Below, piece by piece: positions 36,002 through 45,637 of a stretch of DNA of 60,591 bases. The stretch is from assembly GCF_019448115.1 (NCBI RefSeq), contig NZ_JAGFNY010000008.1:1-60591 (forward strand), read 5' to 3'. The notes under the pieces are model-generated. The model did no database searches and was not told where the DNA came from. It was given only the letters and a program-made list of their open reading frames with translations. Each line of letters begins with the position of its first letter. Position 1 is the first letter of the stretch. The position numbers were made by a program, and so were the translations under genes. This DNA is from Succinivibrio faecicola. Its GTDB lineage: Bacteria; Pseudomonadota; Gammaproteobacteria; Enterobacterales; Succinivibrionaceae.

Positions 36002-37345
36002 ATGTCAAAGTCGGAGTTTGAGACACTCGGATCAACTCTACTTGTGCACGTTGAGTTACCTCAGCTTCAATCACAAGAAGATTTAAAAGAGCTAGAGCTT
36101 CTTGCAGATACTGCAGGAGGTAGTGTAGCTTATACTGTTGTTTGCAAGCGAGAAAGTCCAGATCCAAGTACATTTGTTGGATCTGGTAAGGTTCTTGAAA
36201 TCGCTGATGCAGTTAAGCTTTATGATGTTCAGACAGTAATCTTCAACAACAAACTCACTCCTGCTCAGGAGCGAAACCTCGAAAAAGCCTTCTCCGTTAG
36301 AGTTATGGATAGAGTTGCGCTTATCCTGACAATTTTCGCTCAAAGAGCAAGAACATATGAAGGTAAACTTCAGGTTGAATTAGCACAGTTGCAGTATGAG
36401 CAGGCAAGACTTGTTCGTGGATGGACTCATCTTGAAAGACAGAAAGGTGGTTTCGGTTTAAGAGGAGGTCCTGGTGAAACTCAGATTGAGCTTGATAGAC
36501 GAGCACTTAGAGAAAGAATTTCCGCAATCAAGCAGGATCTTGAAATTGTAGCTTCAAGACGTGAGCAGAACCGATCACTTAGAAAGAAAAACTCAATAAA
36601 TGTAGTTTCTTTTGTAGGTTACACAAACGCAGGCAAATCAACTCTTTTCAACAGGCTTACAAATTCTGATGTATATGCTGCAAATCAGTTGTTTGCAACA
36701 TTGGATCCTACCTTAAGAACAGTTGAAATCCCTGTAATTGGAAAAGCCGTATTTGCAGATACCGTGGGTTTTATAAGACACCTGCCTCATGATCTTGTCG
36801 CTGCTTTTAAAGGAACTCTAGAAGAAACTGCTCAGGCAGATCTTCTTTTGCATGTTGTAGATTCTTCAGATGAACACAAGGATTTGAACATAGAGGCTGT
36901 AAACTCAGTTTTAAAGCAGGTTGGAGCCCAGGATGTAAAAACCTTAATTGTTTACAATAAGGCCGATCTTGTAGAAGACAGTTTTGATGAAATTATAAGA
37001 GATGAACAGGGCAAACCTGTAAGAGTATATGTAAGTGCAAAGACAGGTTTTGGAATAGATAATCTTATAAAAGCCACTGCAGAGTTACTCTCTGATGATT
37101 TATGCGAATTTACTGTTAAAATAGGTAACAGACACGGAAAATTAAGAAGCATGCTTTACAGCATGAAAGCCGTTGATTCTGAAAGTTATGATGAATCAGG
37201 AAATGCTATACTTGCATTGAAAATTAAAGCAGTAGATGCAGCAATTATAGATAGCAAAACAAATGGTGCTTTAAGTGAGTGTGCACTTGTACAGAAGCTT
37301 CCATGGATTAAAGATGACGAATTTGATTTTGATAGTGTGAGCTGA
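36002..37345 (+). CDS. hflX: Ribosome-associated GTPase HflX
   Basis: 447 residues: an N-terminal HflX domain, the GGPGETQIELDRR linker helix near 157-169, and a GTPase domain with G1 GYTNAGKSTLF near 206-216, G3 DTVGFIRHLP near 254-263 and G4 NKAD near 319. It splits stalled 70S ribosomes under stress. hflK follows after 4 bp. Confidence 0.97.
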   Translation: MSKSEFETLGSTLLVHVELPQLQSQEDLKELELLADTAGGSVAYTVVCKRESPDPSTFVGSGKVLEIADAVKLYDVQTVIFNNKLTPAQERNLEKAFSVRVMDRVALILTIFAQRARTYEGKLQVELAQLQYEQARLVRGWTHLERQKGGFGLRGGPGETQIELDRRALRERISAIKQDLEIVASRREQNRSLRKKNSINVVSFVGYTNAGKSTLFNRLTNSDVYAANQLFATLDPTLRTVEIPVIGKAVFADTVGFIRHLPHDLVAAFKGTLEETAQADLLLHVVDSSDEHKDLNIEAVNSVLKQVGAQDVKTLIVYNKADLVEDSFDEIIRDEQGKPVRVYVSAKTGFGIDNLIKATAELLSDDLCEFTVKIGNRHGKLRSMLYSMKAVDSESYDESGNAILALKIKAVDAAIIDSKTNGALSECALVQKLPWIKDDEFDFDSVS

Positions 37346-37349
37346 GAAT

Positions 37350-38558
37350 ATGGAAAACAATAAAGATTTTATGGGCTGGAATGCACCTGGATCAGATAAC
37401 AATGATAAGGGTAGTAATAATGGACCTGAAAAGGATCCTTGGGGCAGAACTTCAAGAAATAACAACCAATCAGATCCTGTAGCAGCACTTATAAAGGCTT
37501 TAAAGGATTTATTTGGAGCTAGCGGATCAGGTCGATCAAACAAGAATTCTCAGAAAAATTCTCAGTACGGTCTTATCCCAATAATTGCAATTGTTGCTTT
37601 AGGTTTCTACATCTTTTCTGGTTTTTATACTGTTAAGGAAGCTGAAAAAGGTGTAGTTTTACGTTTTGGCAAGATTTACGATGTAGTAGATTCAGGTCTT
37701 CGCTGGAAGTTTTCAGGAATTGATACAGTAAATGTTATCGACATTGAGCAGGTAAGAGCAATTCAGTCTTCAGGAACTATGCTAACAGAGGATGAGAATG
37801 TTGTTATAGTTGAGATGGACGTACAGTACAGAATTGCAGATCCTGTTAAATATCTGTACTCAGTAGTAAATCCTGACAATACTCTTCTTGAGGCAACAGA
37901 CAGTGCTCTTCGTTATGTTGTAGGTCATACCATGATGGATGATATTCTTACATCCGGTCGTGAAATGGTAAGACAGAATACAAGGGAATTATTAACATCC
38001 ATTATCGAGCCTTATAATACTGGACTTGCAATTGTGGATGTAAACTTCCTGCCAGCAAGAGCTCCAGATCAGGTTAAAGAAGCTTTTGACGATGCAATTG
38101 CAGCTCAGGAAGATGAGCAGCGTTTCAAGCGTGAGGCTGAGGCTTATGCAAATGAGGTATTACCAAAGGCAGAAGGTAGGGTACAGCGTATCAGACAGGA
38201 GGCTGAGGGTTATCGCTCACAGGTTGTTTTAAAGGCTGAAGGTGAGGTTGCAAGATTTACAAAGGTTCTGCCTGAGTATAATGCAGCTCCTGAAATTACA
38301 AGAACAAGAATCTATCTTGAGACAATGCAGGAGGTTTTATCTAAGTCTAACAAGATTGTTCTTGATGTCCAGAAAGGATCATCACCCGTTTTATATCTGC
38401 CAATGCCACAGCAGAGTAATGGCACTGCTCCACAGGTTCAATCAGAGCCTGAGAAGAGTGTCTCATCAACTGTAAGTGAGCAGTCTCAGAGCGATTCATA
38501 TCCTCCACTATCAAGCGCTAACAAGTCAAATAATTCATACTCAAGAGGTCGCAGATAA
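37350..38558 (+). CDS. hflK: FtsH-modulating SPFH protein HflK
   Basis: 402 residues: a Gly/Asn-rich cytosolic N-terminus, one membrane helix near 74-90 (PIIAIVALGFYIFSG), then a periplasmic SPFH/band-7 domain (KGVVLRFGKIYDVVDSGL near 99-116) and a Ser/Gln-rich tail. With HflC it forms a cage around FtsH and limits its proteolysis. The stop is next to the hflC start. Confidence 0.97.
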   Translation: MENNKDFMGWNAPGSDNNDKGSNNGPEKDPWGRTSRNNNQSDPVAALIKALKDLFGASGSGRSNKNSQKNSQYGLIPIIAIVALGFYIFSGFYTVKEAEKGVVLRFGKIYDVVDSGLRWKFSGIDTVNVIDIEQVRAIQSSGTMLTEDENVVIVEMDVQYRIADPVKYLYSVVNPDNTLLEATDSALRYVVGHTMMDDILTSGREMVRQNTRELLTSIIEPYNTGLAIVDVNFLPARAPDQVKEAFDDAIAAQEDEQRFKREAEAYANEVLPKAEGRVQRIRQEAEGYRSQVVLKAEGEVARFTKVLPEYNAAPEITRTRIYLETMQEVLSKSNKIVLDVQKGSSPVLYLPMPQQSNGTAPQVQSEPEKSVSSTVSEQSQSDSYPPLSSANKSNNSYSRGRR

Positions 38559-38559
38559 T

Positions 38560-39537
38560 ATGAAAAACAATACATTAAACCTCTTATTAATTTTTGTTTT
38601 TGTCTTAGGTTTTCTTGGATTCAACAGTCTTTATGTCGTAACCGAAGGCAATAAGGGCATAGTAACAAGATTTGGTAAGGTTGTAAGAGATTCTGAGGCT
38701 CATCTGAATATTGTCAACCCAGGCCTTCATTTTAAAATGCCATTTGTTGATAGAGTAAAATCTCTTGATGTAAGAATTCAGACTATCAGCTCTTCTGCTG
38801 ACAGATTCGTTACATCAGAGAAAAAGGACGTAATCATTGATTCATATGTAAAGTGGCAGATTTCTGATCCTGCAACATACTATCTGACAACGGCAGGTGG
38901 TAATAAGACTCAGGCAGAAGAGCTGTTAAGACGCCGTATCAACAACTCCTTACGTTCACAGATTGGTAGACTGACAATTCATGAGATTGTATCTGGCAGA
39001 AATAATCACAATGATGATGCTTCAGTTGAAGATAATGATTTTGATTCAGTTGATGTAGCTGTTGCAAGTCAGTCAAAGCGTGATGAGGTAATGCAGAACG
39101 CTCTAAAAGATATAGGTGCATCAGCAAAGAGCCTTGGTATCAAGATTGTCGATGTTAGAATCAAGCAGATTAATCTTCCACCTGAGGTTTCAAACTCAAT
39201 TTATCAGCGTATGAGAGCAGAGCGTGATGCAGTTGCAAAGCTCCACCGTTCTCAGGGTCGCAAGGAAGCTGAAGCTATTAAGGCTCATGCAGACAGAGAA
39301 GTTGTTGTTAAGATAGCTGAAGCTGAAAGACAGGCAAGAACTCTTCGAGGTGAGGGTGATGCTGAGGCTACTAGAATCTATGCAACAGCATATAAGCAGA
39401 ATCCTAAGCTGTTTGAATTTTTACGTTCAATGGATGCATACAAAAACGCTATGACATCAGGTAAAGATACACTCGTTCTTGATCCAAACAGCGAATTTTT
39501 CAAATACTTTAATGACATAAATGGTGCATTAAAATAA
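38560..39537 (+). CDS. hflC: FtsH-modulating SPFH protein HflC
   Basis: 325 residues from the ATG at 38560 (MKNNTLNLLLIFVFVLGF), one base after the hflK stop; an earlier in-frame start lies inside hflK and lacks support. N-terminal membrane anchor, then SPFH domain (GNKGIVTRFGKVVRD near 28-42) and a coiled coil of Glu/Arg/Ala repeats (EAEAIKAHADREVVVKIAEA near 241-260). Partner of HflK. Confidence 0.97.
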   Translation: MKNNTLNLLLIFVFVLGFLGFNSLYVVTEGNKGIVTRFGKVVRDSEAHLNIVNPGLHFKMPFVDRVKSLDVRIQTISSSADRFVTSEKKDVIIDSYVKWQISDPATYYLTTAGGNKTQAEELLRRRINNSLRSQIGRLTIHEIVSGRNNHNDDASVEDNDFDSVDVAVASQSKRDEVMQNALKDIGASAKSLGIKIVDVRIKQINLPPEVSNSIYQRMRAERDAVAKLHRSQGRKEAEAIKAHADREVVVKIAEAERQARTLRGEGDAEATRIYATAYKQNPKLFEFLRSMDAYKNAMTSGKDTLVLDPNSEFFKYFNDINGALK

Positions 39538-39602
39538 GAAAAGAGTATAATCTCACATTTGGAATTTTGTAAATAACGAAAATTTTCTACGAGGAAACAG
39601 CA

Positions 39603-40904
39603 ATGCCTAATAATGTAATTGTGCTAGGCACACAATGGGGCGACGAAGGTAAAGGCAAAGTCGCTGATTTATTAACCACAAAGGCAAATATCGTCGTTCG
39701 TTCACAGGGCGGTAACAATGCTGGTCATACTCTAGTTGTAGGCGACAAGAAAGTTGTTGTTCGTCTAGTTCCATCAGGAATTTTACACAAAGAGTGCTTA
39801 TGTCTAATCGGCTCTGGCGTAGTTGTAAACCCAGGTGCACTTTTTGAAGAAATTGAAGAGTTAAACCGTGCCGGTGTTGAATCTGTTGAAAGCAGAATCA
39901 AAATTTCAGGTGCGGCTTCACTTCTTCTTCCAATTCATCCTGCAATTGACAAGGGTGCCGAGAAGTTACGTGGTAAGAATGCTATTGGTACAACAGGTAG
40001 AGGTATTGGTCCTTGCTATGAGGATAAGGTCGCTCGTCGTGGTGTACGCGTAAGTGATCTGTATGATATGGAAAACTTCAAGGTGAAGTTAAAGGCTTTA
40101 CTTGATTACCGTAACTTTATGTTAAAGAACTTCTACAGCGAGCCTGAAGTTTCATACGAGAGCGTATTAAGCTACATTGAGTCATTGCGTGAACGCATTT
40201 TAAATATGGTAGCAGACGTATCAGAAATCATTGCTAAAGGCCGTCGCGAAAAACAGAAGATCCTATTTGAGGGTGCTCAGGGTACATTCCTTGATATAGA
40301 TTATGGTACATATCCGTATGTAACCTCTTCAAATACTGTTGCCGGTGGCTGTGTAACAGGTTCAGGTGCAGGACCTCTTGATATCGATTATGTTCTTGGT
40401 ATTGCTAAGGTTTATACAACACGCGTAGGTGGCGGTCCATACCCAACAGAGTTAAACGACGAAGTTGGCGAGGGTATCAGAAAGCGTGGTGCAGAATTTG
40501 GTGCTGTTACAGGCAGACCACGTCGTACAGGTTGGTATGATGCTGTTGCAATGAGAAGAGCTGTAACCATTAACTCATTAACCGGTTTAGCTTTAATGAA
40601 GATGGACGTTTTAGATGGTATGGATGAGGTTAAGATCTGTACTGCTTATAAGATGCCAGACGGCTCAATAAGACAGTTACCACCTTTATCAGCTCATGAG
40701 TATGAGGGTATAACTCCTGTGTATGAGTCAATGCCAGGATGGAAGGAATCAACCTTTGGTGTAACCAAGTGGGAAGATTTACCTGTAAACGCTCAGAACT
40801 ACATCAGAAGACTTGAAGAGTTATCTGGTGCAAAGGTTGCAATTCTCTCTACTGGTCCAGAGCGCGATCAGACAATCTATTTAGATGATCCTTTTGCTGA
40901 TTAG
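39603..40904 (+). CDS. purA: Adenylosuccinate synthetase
   Basis: 433 residues. First step from IMP to AMP. The N-terminal GTQWGDEGKGKVADLL (8-23), GGNNAGHT (near 37-44) and GTTGRGIGPCYEDK (near 129-142) are diagnostic. GAGGAAACAGC gives a strong Shine-Dalgarno. It is followed by a strong terminator. Confidence 0.98.
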   Translation: MPNNVIVLGTQWGDEGKGKVADLLTTKANIVVRSQGGNNAGHTLVVGDKKVVVRLVPSGILHKECLCLIGSGVVVNPGALFEEIEELNRAGVESVESRIKISGAASLLLPIHPAIDKGAEKLRGKNAIGTTGRGIGPCYEDKVARRGVRVSDLYDMENFKVKLKALLDYRNFMLKNFYSEPEVSYESVLSYIESLRERILNMVADVSEIIAKGRREKQKILFEGAQGTFLDIDYGTYPYVTSSNTVAGGCVTGSGAGPLDIDYVLGIAKVYTTRVGGGPYPTELNDEVGEGIRKRGAEFGAVTGRPRRTGWYDAVAMRRAVTINSLTGLALMKMDVLDGMDEVKICTAYKMPDGSIRQLPPLSAHEYEGITPVYESMPGWKESTFGVTKWEDLPVNAQNYIRRLEELSGAKVAILSTGPERDQTIYLDDPFAD

Positions 40905-40926
40905 TAGTTAGCAGAGAATAAAAAAC

Positions 40927-40957
40927 TTGGGGGCTTTTAAAGCCCCCAAAATTTTTG
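40927..40957. terminator. purA terminator
   Basis: TTGGGGGCTT (40927-40936) and AAGCCCCCAA (40940-40949) form a GC-rich stem followed by AATTTTTG. It lies between convergent purA and ispB. Confidence 0.92.
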
Positions 40958-40997
40958 TTAAAGAAACGTTTGTTCTTCTTTACGATCTTAGTTTTCT

Positions 40998-41966
40998 TTA
41001 TTTGTCTCTGTTTACAGCTTTATCTGCAAGAGAGAATAGCAGTTCTTTATATTCAGAATCATCTAAAAAGCAGATAGCATTTTTAGCATTCTCTGCCGCA
41101 TTAAGTGCAAACTGATGTGATTTTTCAAGTGATCCTGTTTTAACTATATAATCAAGAACCTTCATAAAGTTTCCATCTTTTATAGCATTTTCAAGATCAG
41201 ATCTGTCTGAATTATCTACAGACTGCAGTGCATAAATAAGAGGAAGAGTAACTCTTCCGTCAATCAGATCTTCACCGACACTCTTTCCTAGTATTTCATT
41301 GTCTGATGAATAATCAAGAATATCATCGGCAACCTGGAAGGCAATTCCAAGCTGCTTTCCGTATTCTTTAAAGGCATTAACTGTATTCTCATCGCACTCA
41401 AGGATAATAGCAGATCCTGATGTTGCAAGTTCAAAAAGAGCGCCAGTCTTAGAGTAGATAGTCTGAAGATAGTCATCAATAGAAATGTTAAGCTTGTTTT
41501 GATTCTTAAGCTGAGCTAACTCACCGCTTACTAAGGTTGCAAGTGTGTTGTTAATTTCTGTGAAAATTTCAGGCTTTTTGATATTGTTCAGGCACAAGAA
41601 GCATTTAGTAAACAGATAATCGCCAGCTAAAACAGCTGCATGGTTTCCATCTGTCTCATTGAGGGTTTTTACTCCTCGTCTTATAGTTGCCTTATCAATG
41701 ACGTCATCATGAACAAGAGATGCTGTATGCAAAAGCTCGCATGCTGCTGCAAAATATTCAACAAGTTCATTTTGCTCTTGTTTTTGATTTAGTGCATAAA
41801 AACTTGCAAGAGCCAGTTTTGGACGTATTCTCTTTCCTCCTGCTTTAACAACAGAAAGACACATGGAATTAACATGCTCTTCCATGTCGCTTCCGGTTAA
41901 AAGGTTTGAGAGGATTTTTTCTACTTTATCAAGCGATGTTTTAATAATTTCTTTTTGACTAATCAT
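40998..41966 (-). CDS. ispB: Octaprenyl/polyprenyl diphosphate synthase
   Basis: Makes the isoprenoid side chain of ubiquinone or menaquinone. Both aspartate-rich motifs are present: DDVID in LVHDDVIDKATIRRG and DDILD in FQVADDILDYSS. GGKRIRPKLAL near the N-terminus binds diphosphate. The ATG at 41966 gives 322 residues starting MISQKEIIK; an upstream ATG at 42002 would add 12 residues, and neither has a strong Shine-Dalgarno. Divergent from rplU as in E. coli. Confidence 0.94.
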   Translation of the reverse strand: MISQKEIIKTSLDKVEKILSNLLTGSDMEEHVNSMCLSVVKAGGKRIRPKLALASFYALNQKQEQNELVEYFAAACELLHTASLVHDDVIDKATIRRGVKTLNETDGNHAAVLAGDYLFTKCFLCLNNIKKPEIFTEINNTLATLVSGELAQLKNQNKLNISIDDYLQTIYSKTGALFELATSGSAIILECDENTVNAFKEYGKQLGIAFQVADDILDYSSDNEILGKSVGEDLIDGRVTLPLIYALQSVDNSDRSDLENAIKDGNFMKVLDYIVKTGSLEKSHQFALNAAENAKNAICFLDDSEYKELLFSLADKAVNRDK

Positions 41967-42133
41967 TTGATATATCCATGAAATACTTCCTAATTGTATC
42001 ATTTATGAGTGAAGGATAAAAATATTTATCTTGAAATTCTCTTTAATGTAATTTAAAATTACACAGCTTTTTTAGGGTCAGTGCGACACTATAAAGCTCG
42101 TTAAGAAAAAAGCATAGTGGAAATAAAGGGTGT

Positions 42134-42179
42134 AAGTCTTTTGTAAAGACTTGCTTTATTGTATTTATTTCTGTAAAAT
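42134..42179 (+). promoter_or_regulatory. rplU promoter with overlapping inverted repeat
   Basis: TTGCTT (42151-42156), 17-bp spacer, TAAAAT (42174-42179). A perfect 8-bp inverted repeat, AAGTCTTT-TGT-AAAGACTT (42134-42152), overlaps the start of the -35, which could be an operator or chance. The rplU leader that follows has two short hairpins (GCCCC/GGGGC and TGCAGAA-type) before the ATG at 42262. Confidence 0.5.
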
Positions 42180-42261
42180 TATGACCCATTATTGCCCCAA
42201 GGGGCTCAGTATTTAATGTATTGCAGAATAATTCTGTTCTGCATGTACTCGGAGTAAAAGC

Positions 42262-42573
42262 ATGTACGCAGTTATTTTTTGCGGCGGCAAGCAGCACAAG
42301 GTATCAGAAGGCGACGTATTAAGCGTTGAGCTTCTAGATGCTGAAGCTGGCAGCGATATTGAACTTGATAAGGTTCTTTTAGTTTCTGATGGTACTAACG
42401 TTAAGGTTGGTGCTCCATACTTAGCAGGTGCAAAGGTTACCGCTAAGGTATTAGGTGCACACGGTGGCGAGAAGGTTAAGATTGTTAAATTCCGTCGTCG
42501 TAAGCATCACCAGAAGGTTACTGGTCACCGTCAGTGGTTTACCGATTTACAGATTACTGGTATTAATCAGTAA
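42262..42573 (+). CDS. rplU: 50S ribosomal protein L21
   Basis: 103 residues, [20 protein letters not shown], matching E. coli in length. The C-terminal [19 protein letters not shown] is the family signature. rpmA follows after 18 bp. Confidence 0.98.
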   Translation: MYAVIFCGGKQHKVSEGDVLSVELLDAEAGSDIELDKVLLVSDGTNVKVGAPYLAGAKVTAKVLGAHGGEKVKIVKFRRRKHHQKVTGHRQWFTDLQITGINQ

Positions 42574-42591
42574 TTGAAGGAGTAGGAATAA

Positions 42592-42855
42592 ATGGCACAT
42601 AAAAAAGCTGGTGGTTCCGTTCGTAACGGACGCGACTCCAATGCTCAGCGCTTAGGTGTAAAAGCTTACGCTGGTGAATTTGTTACTGCTGGCAGCATCA
42701 TTGTTCGTCAGCGTGGCACACATTTCCACGCAGGTGCAAACGTTGGTTTAGGTAAAGATGATTCTTTATTTGCTAAGTCAAACGGTAAGGTTACCTTCGT
42801 AACTCGTGGTCCTAAGGGCCGCAAGTTTGTTGAGATCGTTGAGACTCAGCAGTAA
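42592..42855 (+). CDS. rpmA: 50S ribosomal protein L27
   Basis: 87 residues beginning [20 protein letters not shown]; the N-terminus directly follows Met with no Firmicutes-type cleavage peptide. The basic N-terminal tail reaches the peptidyl transferase centre. A terminator-like hairpin lies before obg. Confidence 0.98.
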   Translation: MAHKKAGGSVRNGRDSNAQRLGVKAYAGEFVTAGSIIVRQRGTHFHAGANVGLGKDDSLFAKSNGKVTFVTRGPKGRKFVEIVETQQ

Positions 42856-42880
42856 TTCTTTAAAAAGGATTACAAATACA

Positions 42881-42904
42881 GGGCTCGCTGATGCGAGCCC
42901 TTTT
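42881..42904 (+). terminator. Partial terminator between rpmA and obg
   Basis: GGGCTCGC (42881-42888) pairs perfectly with GCGAGCCC (42893-42900), followed by only four T. No obvious new promoter precedes obg, so read-through is likely and obg would be expressed below the ribosomal genes. A smaller ATGGCT/AGCCAT hairpin follows at 42924-42939. Confidence 0.75.
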
Positions 42905-42935
42905 GGTATGTAGGTTTGTATTAATGGCTGTTTAG

Positions 42936-44108
<1,173 letters not shown>

Positions 44109-44116
44109 GGATAGGT

Positions 44117-44599
44117 ATGGCCGACTTACAGATAATTGTAGCTTTAGCTAAGAATAATATGATAGGTGTTAATGGTGATATGCCATGGCACCTGCCAGAT
44201 GATCTAAAGCATTTTAAGCAGGTTACTTCAACTTATCCTATCGTTATGGGCAGAAGAACATTTGAATCAATTGGTCGAGTTCTTCCAAACAGAAGGAACA
44301 TAATGGTAAGTAAAACCTTTGATAAGAAGATTGAAGGTCTTGAAGTTGTAGGCTCTTTAAAAGATGCAATGGATCTTGTAGGTGATAGCGTTCTTATGGT
44401 TATAGGCGGTGCAAGAATGTATGAGGAGGCTCTTCCTTATGCATCTACTCTTCATCTAACAAGAATTCACAAGTCATTTGACGGAGATACAAAGTTCCCA
44501 GATTTCAACGAATCTGACTTTGTTCTTACTGATACTCAGTTAAAACATTCAGATGAATGCGACTTTGACTATGAGTATCAGACATGGCATCGCAAATAG
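44117..44599 (+). CDS. folA: Dihydrofolate reductase
   Basis: 160 residues, as in E. coli. NADPH- and folate-binding residues are seen in IGVNGDMPWHLPDDLKHF (16-33) and VMGRRTFESIGRVLPNR (near 42-58), with GGARMYEEAL near 97-106. It closes the rplU-rpmA-obg run and is convergent with apaH, as in E. coli, with a 2-bp gap. Confidence 0.97.
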   Translation: MADLQIIVALAKNNMIGVNGDMPWHLPDDLKHFKQVTSTYPIVMGRRTFESIGRVLPNRRNIMVSKTFDKKIEGLEVVGSLKDAMDLVGDSVLMVIGGARMYEEALPYASTLHLTRIHKSFDGDTKFPDFNESDFVLTDTQLKHSDECDFDYEYQTWHRK

Positions 44600-44601
44600 C
44601 A

Positions 44602-45483
44602 TTAAGCTGGATAGCTTTTTCTTAAGCTATCCAGATTTACCTTGGACTTCACACTGATTTTACTGTTTGTCTCAAGGCAGTATGCAGTAAGTCTGTCTCC
44701 CCAGATACAGCCTGTATCAAGTGCAATAATATTCTCTCTGTCGCACTGTGCTTTAAGTGCAGCCCAGTGTCCAAAACAAAGTGTGTAAGGCTCTTTCTTA
44801 TACATAAATGGTTTGCCAAAATTAAACCATGGATATATATCGTCCTTTACAGCCTCCTGAACAGAGCAGTCCTTGTGACCATAATCAAGTTTAAGATTGG
44901 TTCTTATAAGTCTCATTCTTGTAAAGGAGCTTACAATAAATCTCCAGTAACACATATCTGATTCACACAGCAAAGGATCATAGTGATCAGGAAAGTCAGC
45001 ATACATGTTAGATAGCAGAAGCTGTGATCTAATATCATCGTTTAGCACAGATGATACAGCCATGCTGTGTTCTAGTGCCTCATCAATTGTCCACTTAGGA
45101 TAGATTCCTGCATGCGCAACAGCAAGCTTTTTATCATGATCAACATATAAAAGCTCACAGCCTTTATAAAAGTCAATGATTTTTTCTATGTTGGAGGCTT
45201 TTAAAACAACATCAAGATTGTCTTTTCTTTTTGCTTCTTTGAGTTTGTAATATACAGCAAGAAAATTCAGATCATGATTTCCTAAAACGGAAAAAACAGA
45301 GTTTGTATAATCCTTTTTTAATTTGAGTATAAGATTGAGTGTTTCTAGAGGTTTTGGTCCACGACCTATCAGATCACCAGTAAAAATAATCTGATCTTTT
45401 TTTCCATTAAAAGAGATTTTATCAAGCAGCTTTTCAAATTCATCAAAACAGCCGTGAAGATCACCGATAATATATGTGGCCAT
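44602..45483 (-). CDS. apaH: Symmetrical bis(5'-nucleosyl)-tetraphosphatase
   Basis: Hydrolyses Ap4A to two ADP. 293 residues with metallophosphatase motifs GDLHGCFDEF (7-16), GDLIGRGPKPLETL (36-49) and GNHDLNFLAV (near 66-75). The last codons form an 11-bp perfect hairpin (44607-44617 with 44624-44634) that may end folA transcription. Confidence 0.97.
   Translation of the reverse strand: MATYIIGDLHGCFDEFEKLLDKISFNGKKDQIIFTGDLIGRGPKPLETLNLILKLKKDYTNSVFSVLGNHDLNFLAVYYKLKEAKRKDNLDVVLKASNIEKIIDFYKGCELLYVDHDKKLAVAHAGIYPKWTIDEALEHSMAVSSVLNDDIRSQLLLSNMYADFPDHYDPLLCESDMCYWRFIVSSFTRMRLIRTNLKLDYGHKDCSVQEAVKDDIYPWFNFGKPFMYKKEPYTLCFGHWAALKAQCDRENIIALDTGCIWGDRLTAYCLETNSKISVKSKVNLDSLRKSYPA
44607..44634. 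terminator. Hairpin at the folA/apaH junction
   Basis: CTGGATAGCTT (44607-44617) and AAGCTATCCAG (44624-44634) pair perfectly around TTTCTT, inside the 3' end of apaH and 8 bp past the folA stop. The following ATTTAC is only weakly U-rich, so termination efficiency is uncertain. Confidence 0.5.
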
Positions 45484-45637
45484 AGTCCCTCCGTTTAACT
45501 AATTATCCTTAAAACACAGCTGAAGTTCAACCAGAAGAAATTTGATTACATAACAAGGATAGACTTTTAAAAACTAGGATCAAATTAAAGAAAAATATCT
45601 TTACTTAGGCTAGAATACCATTAAGGAGATATAGTTT

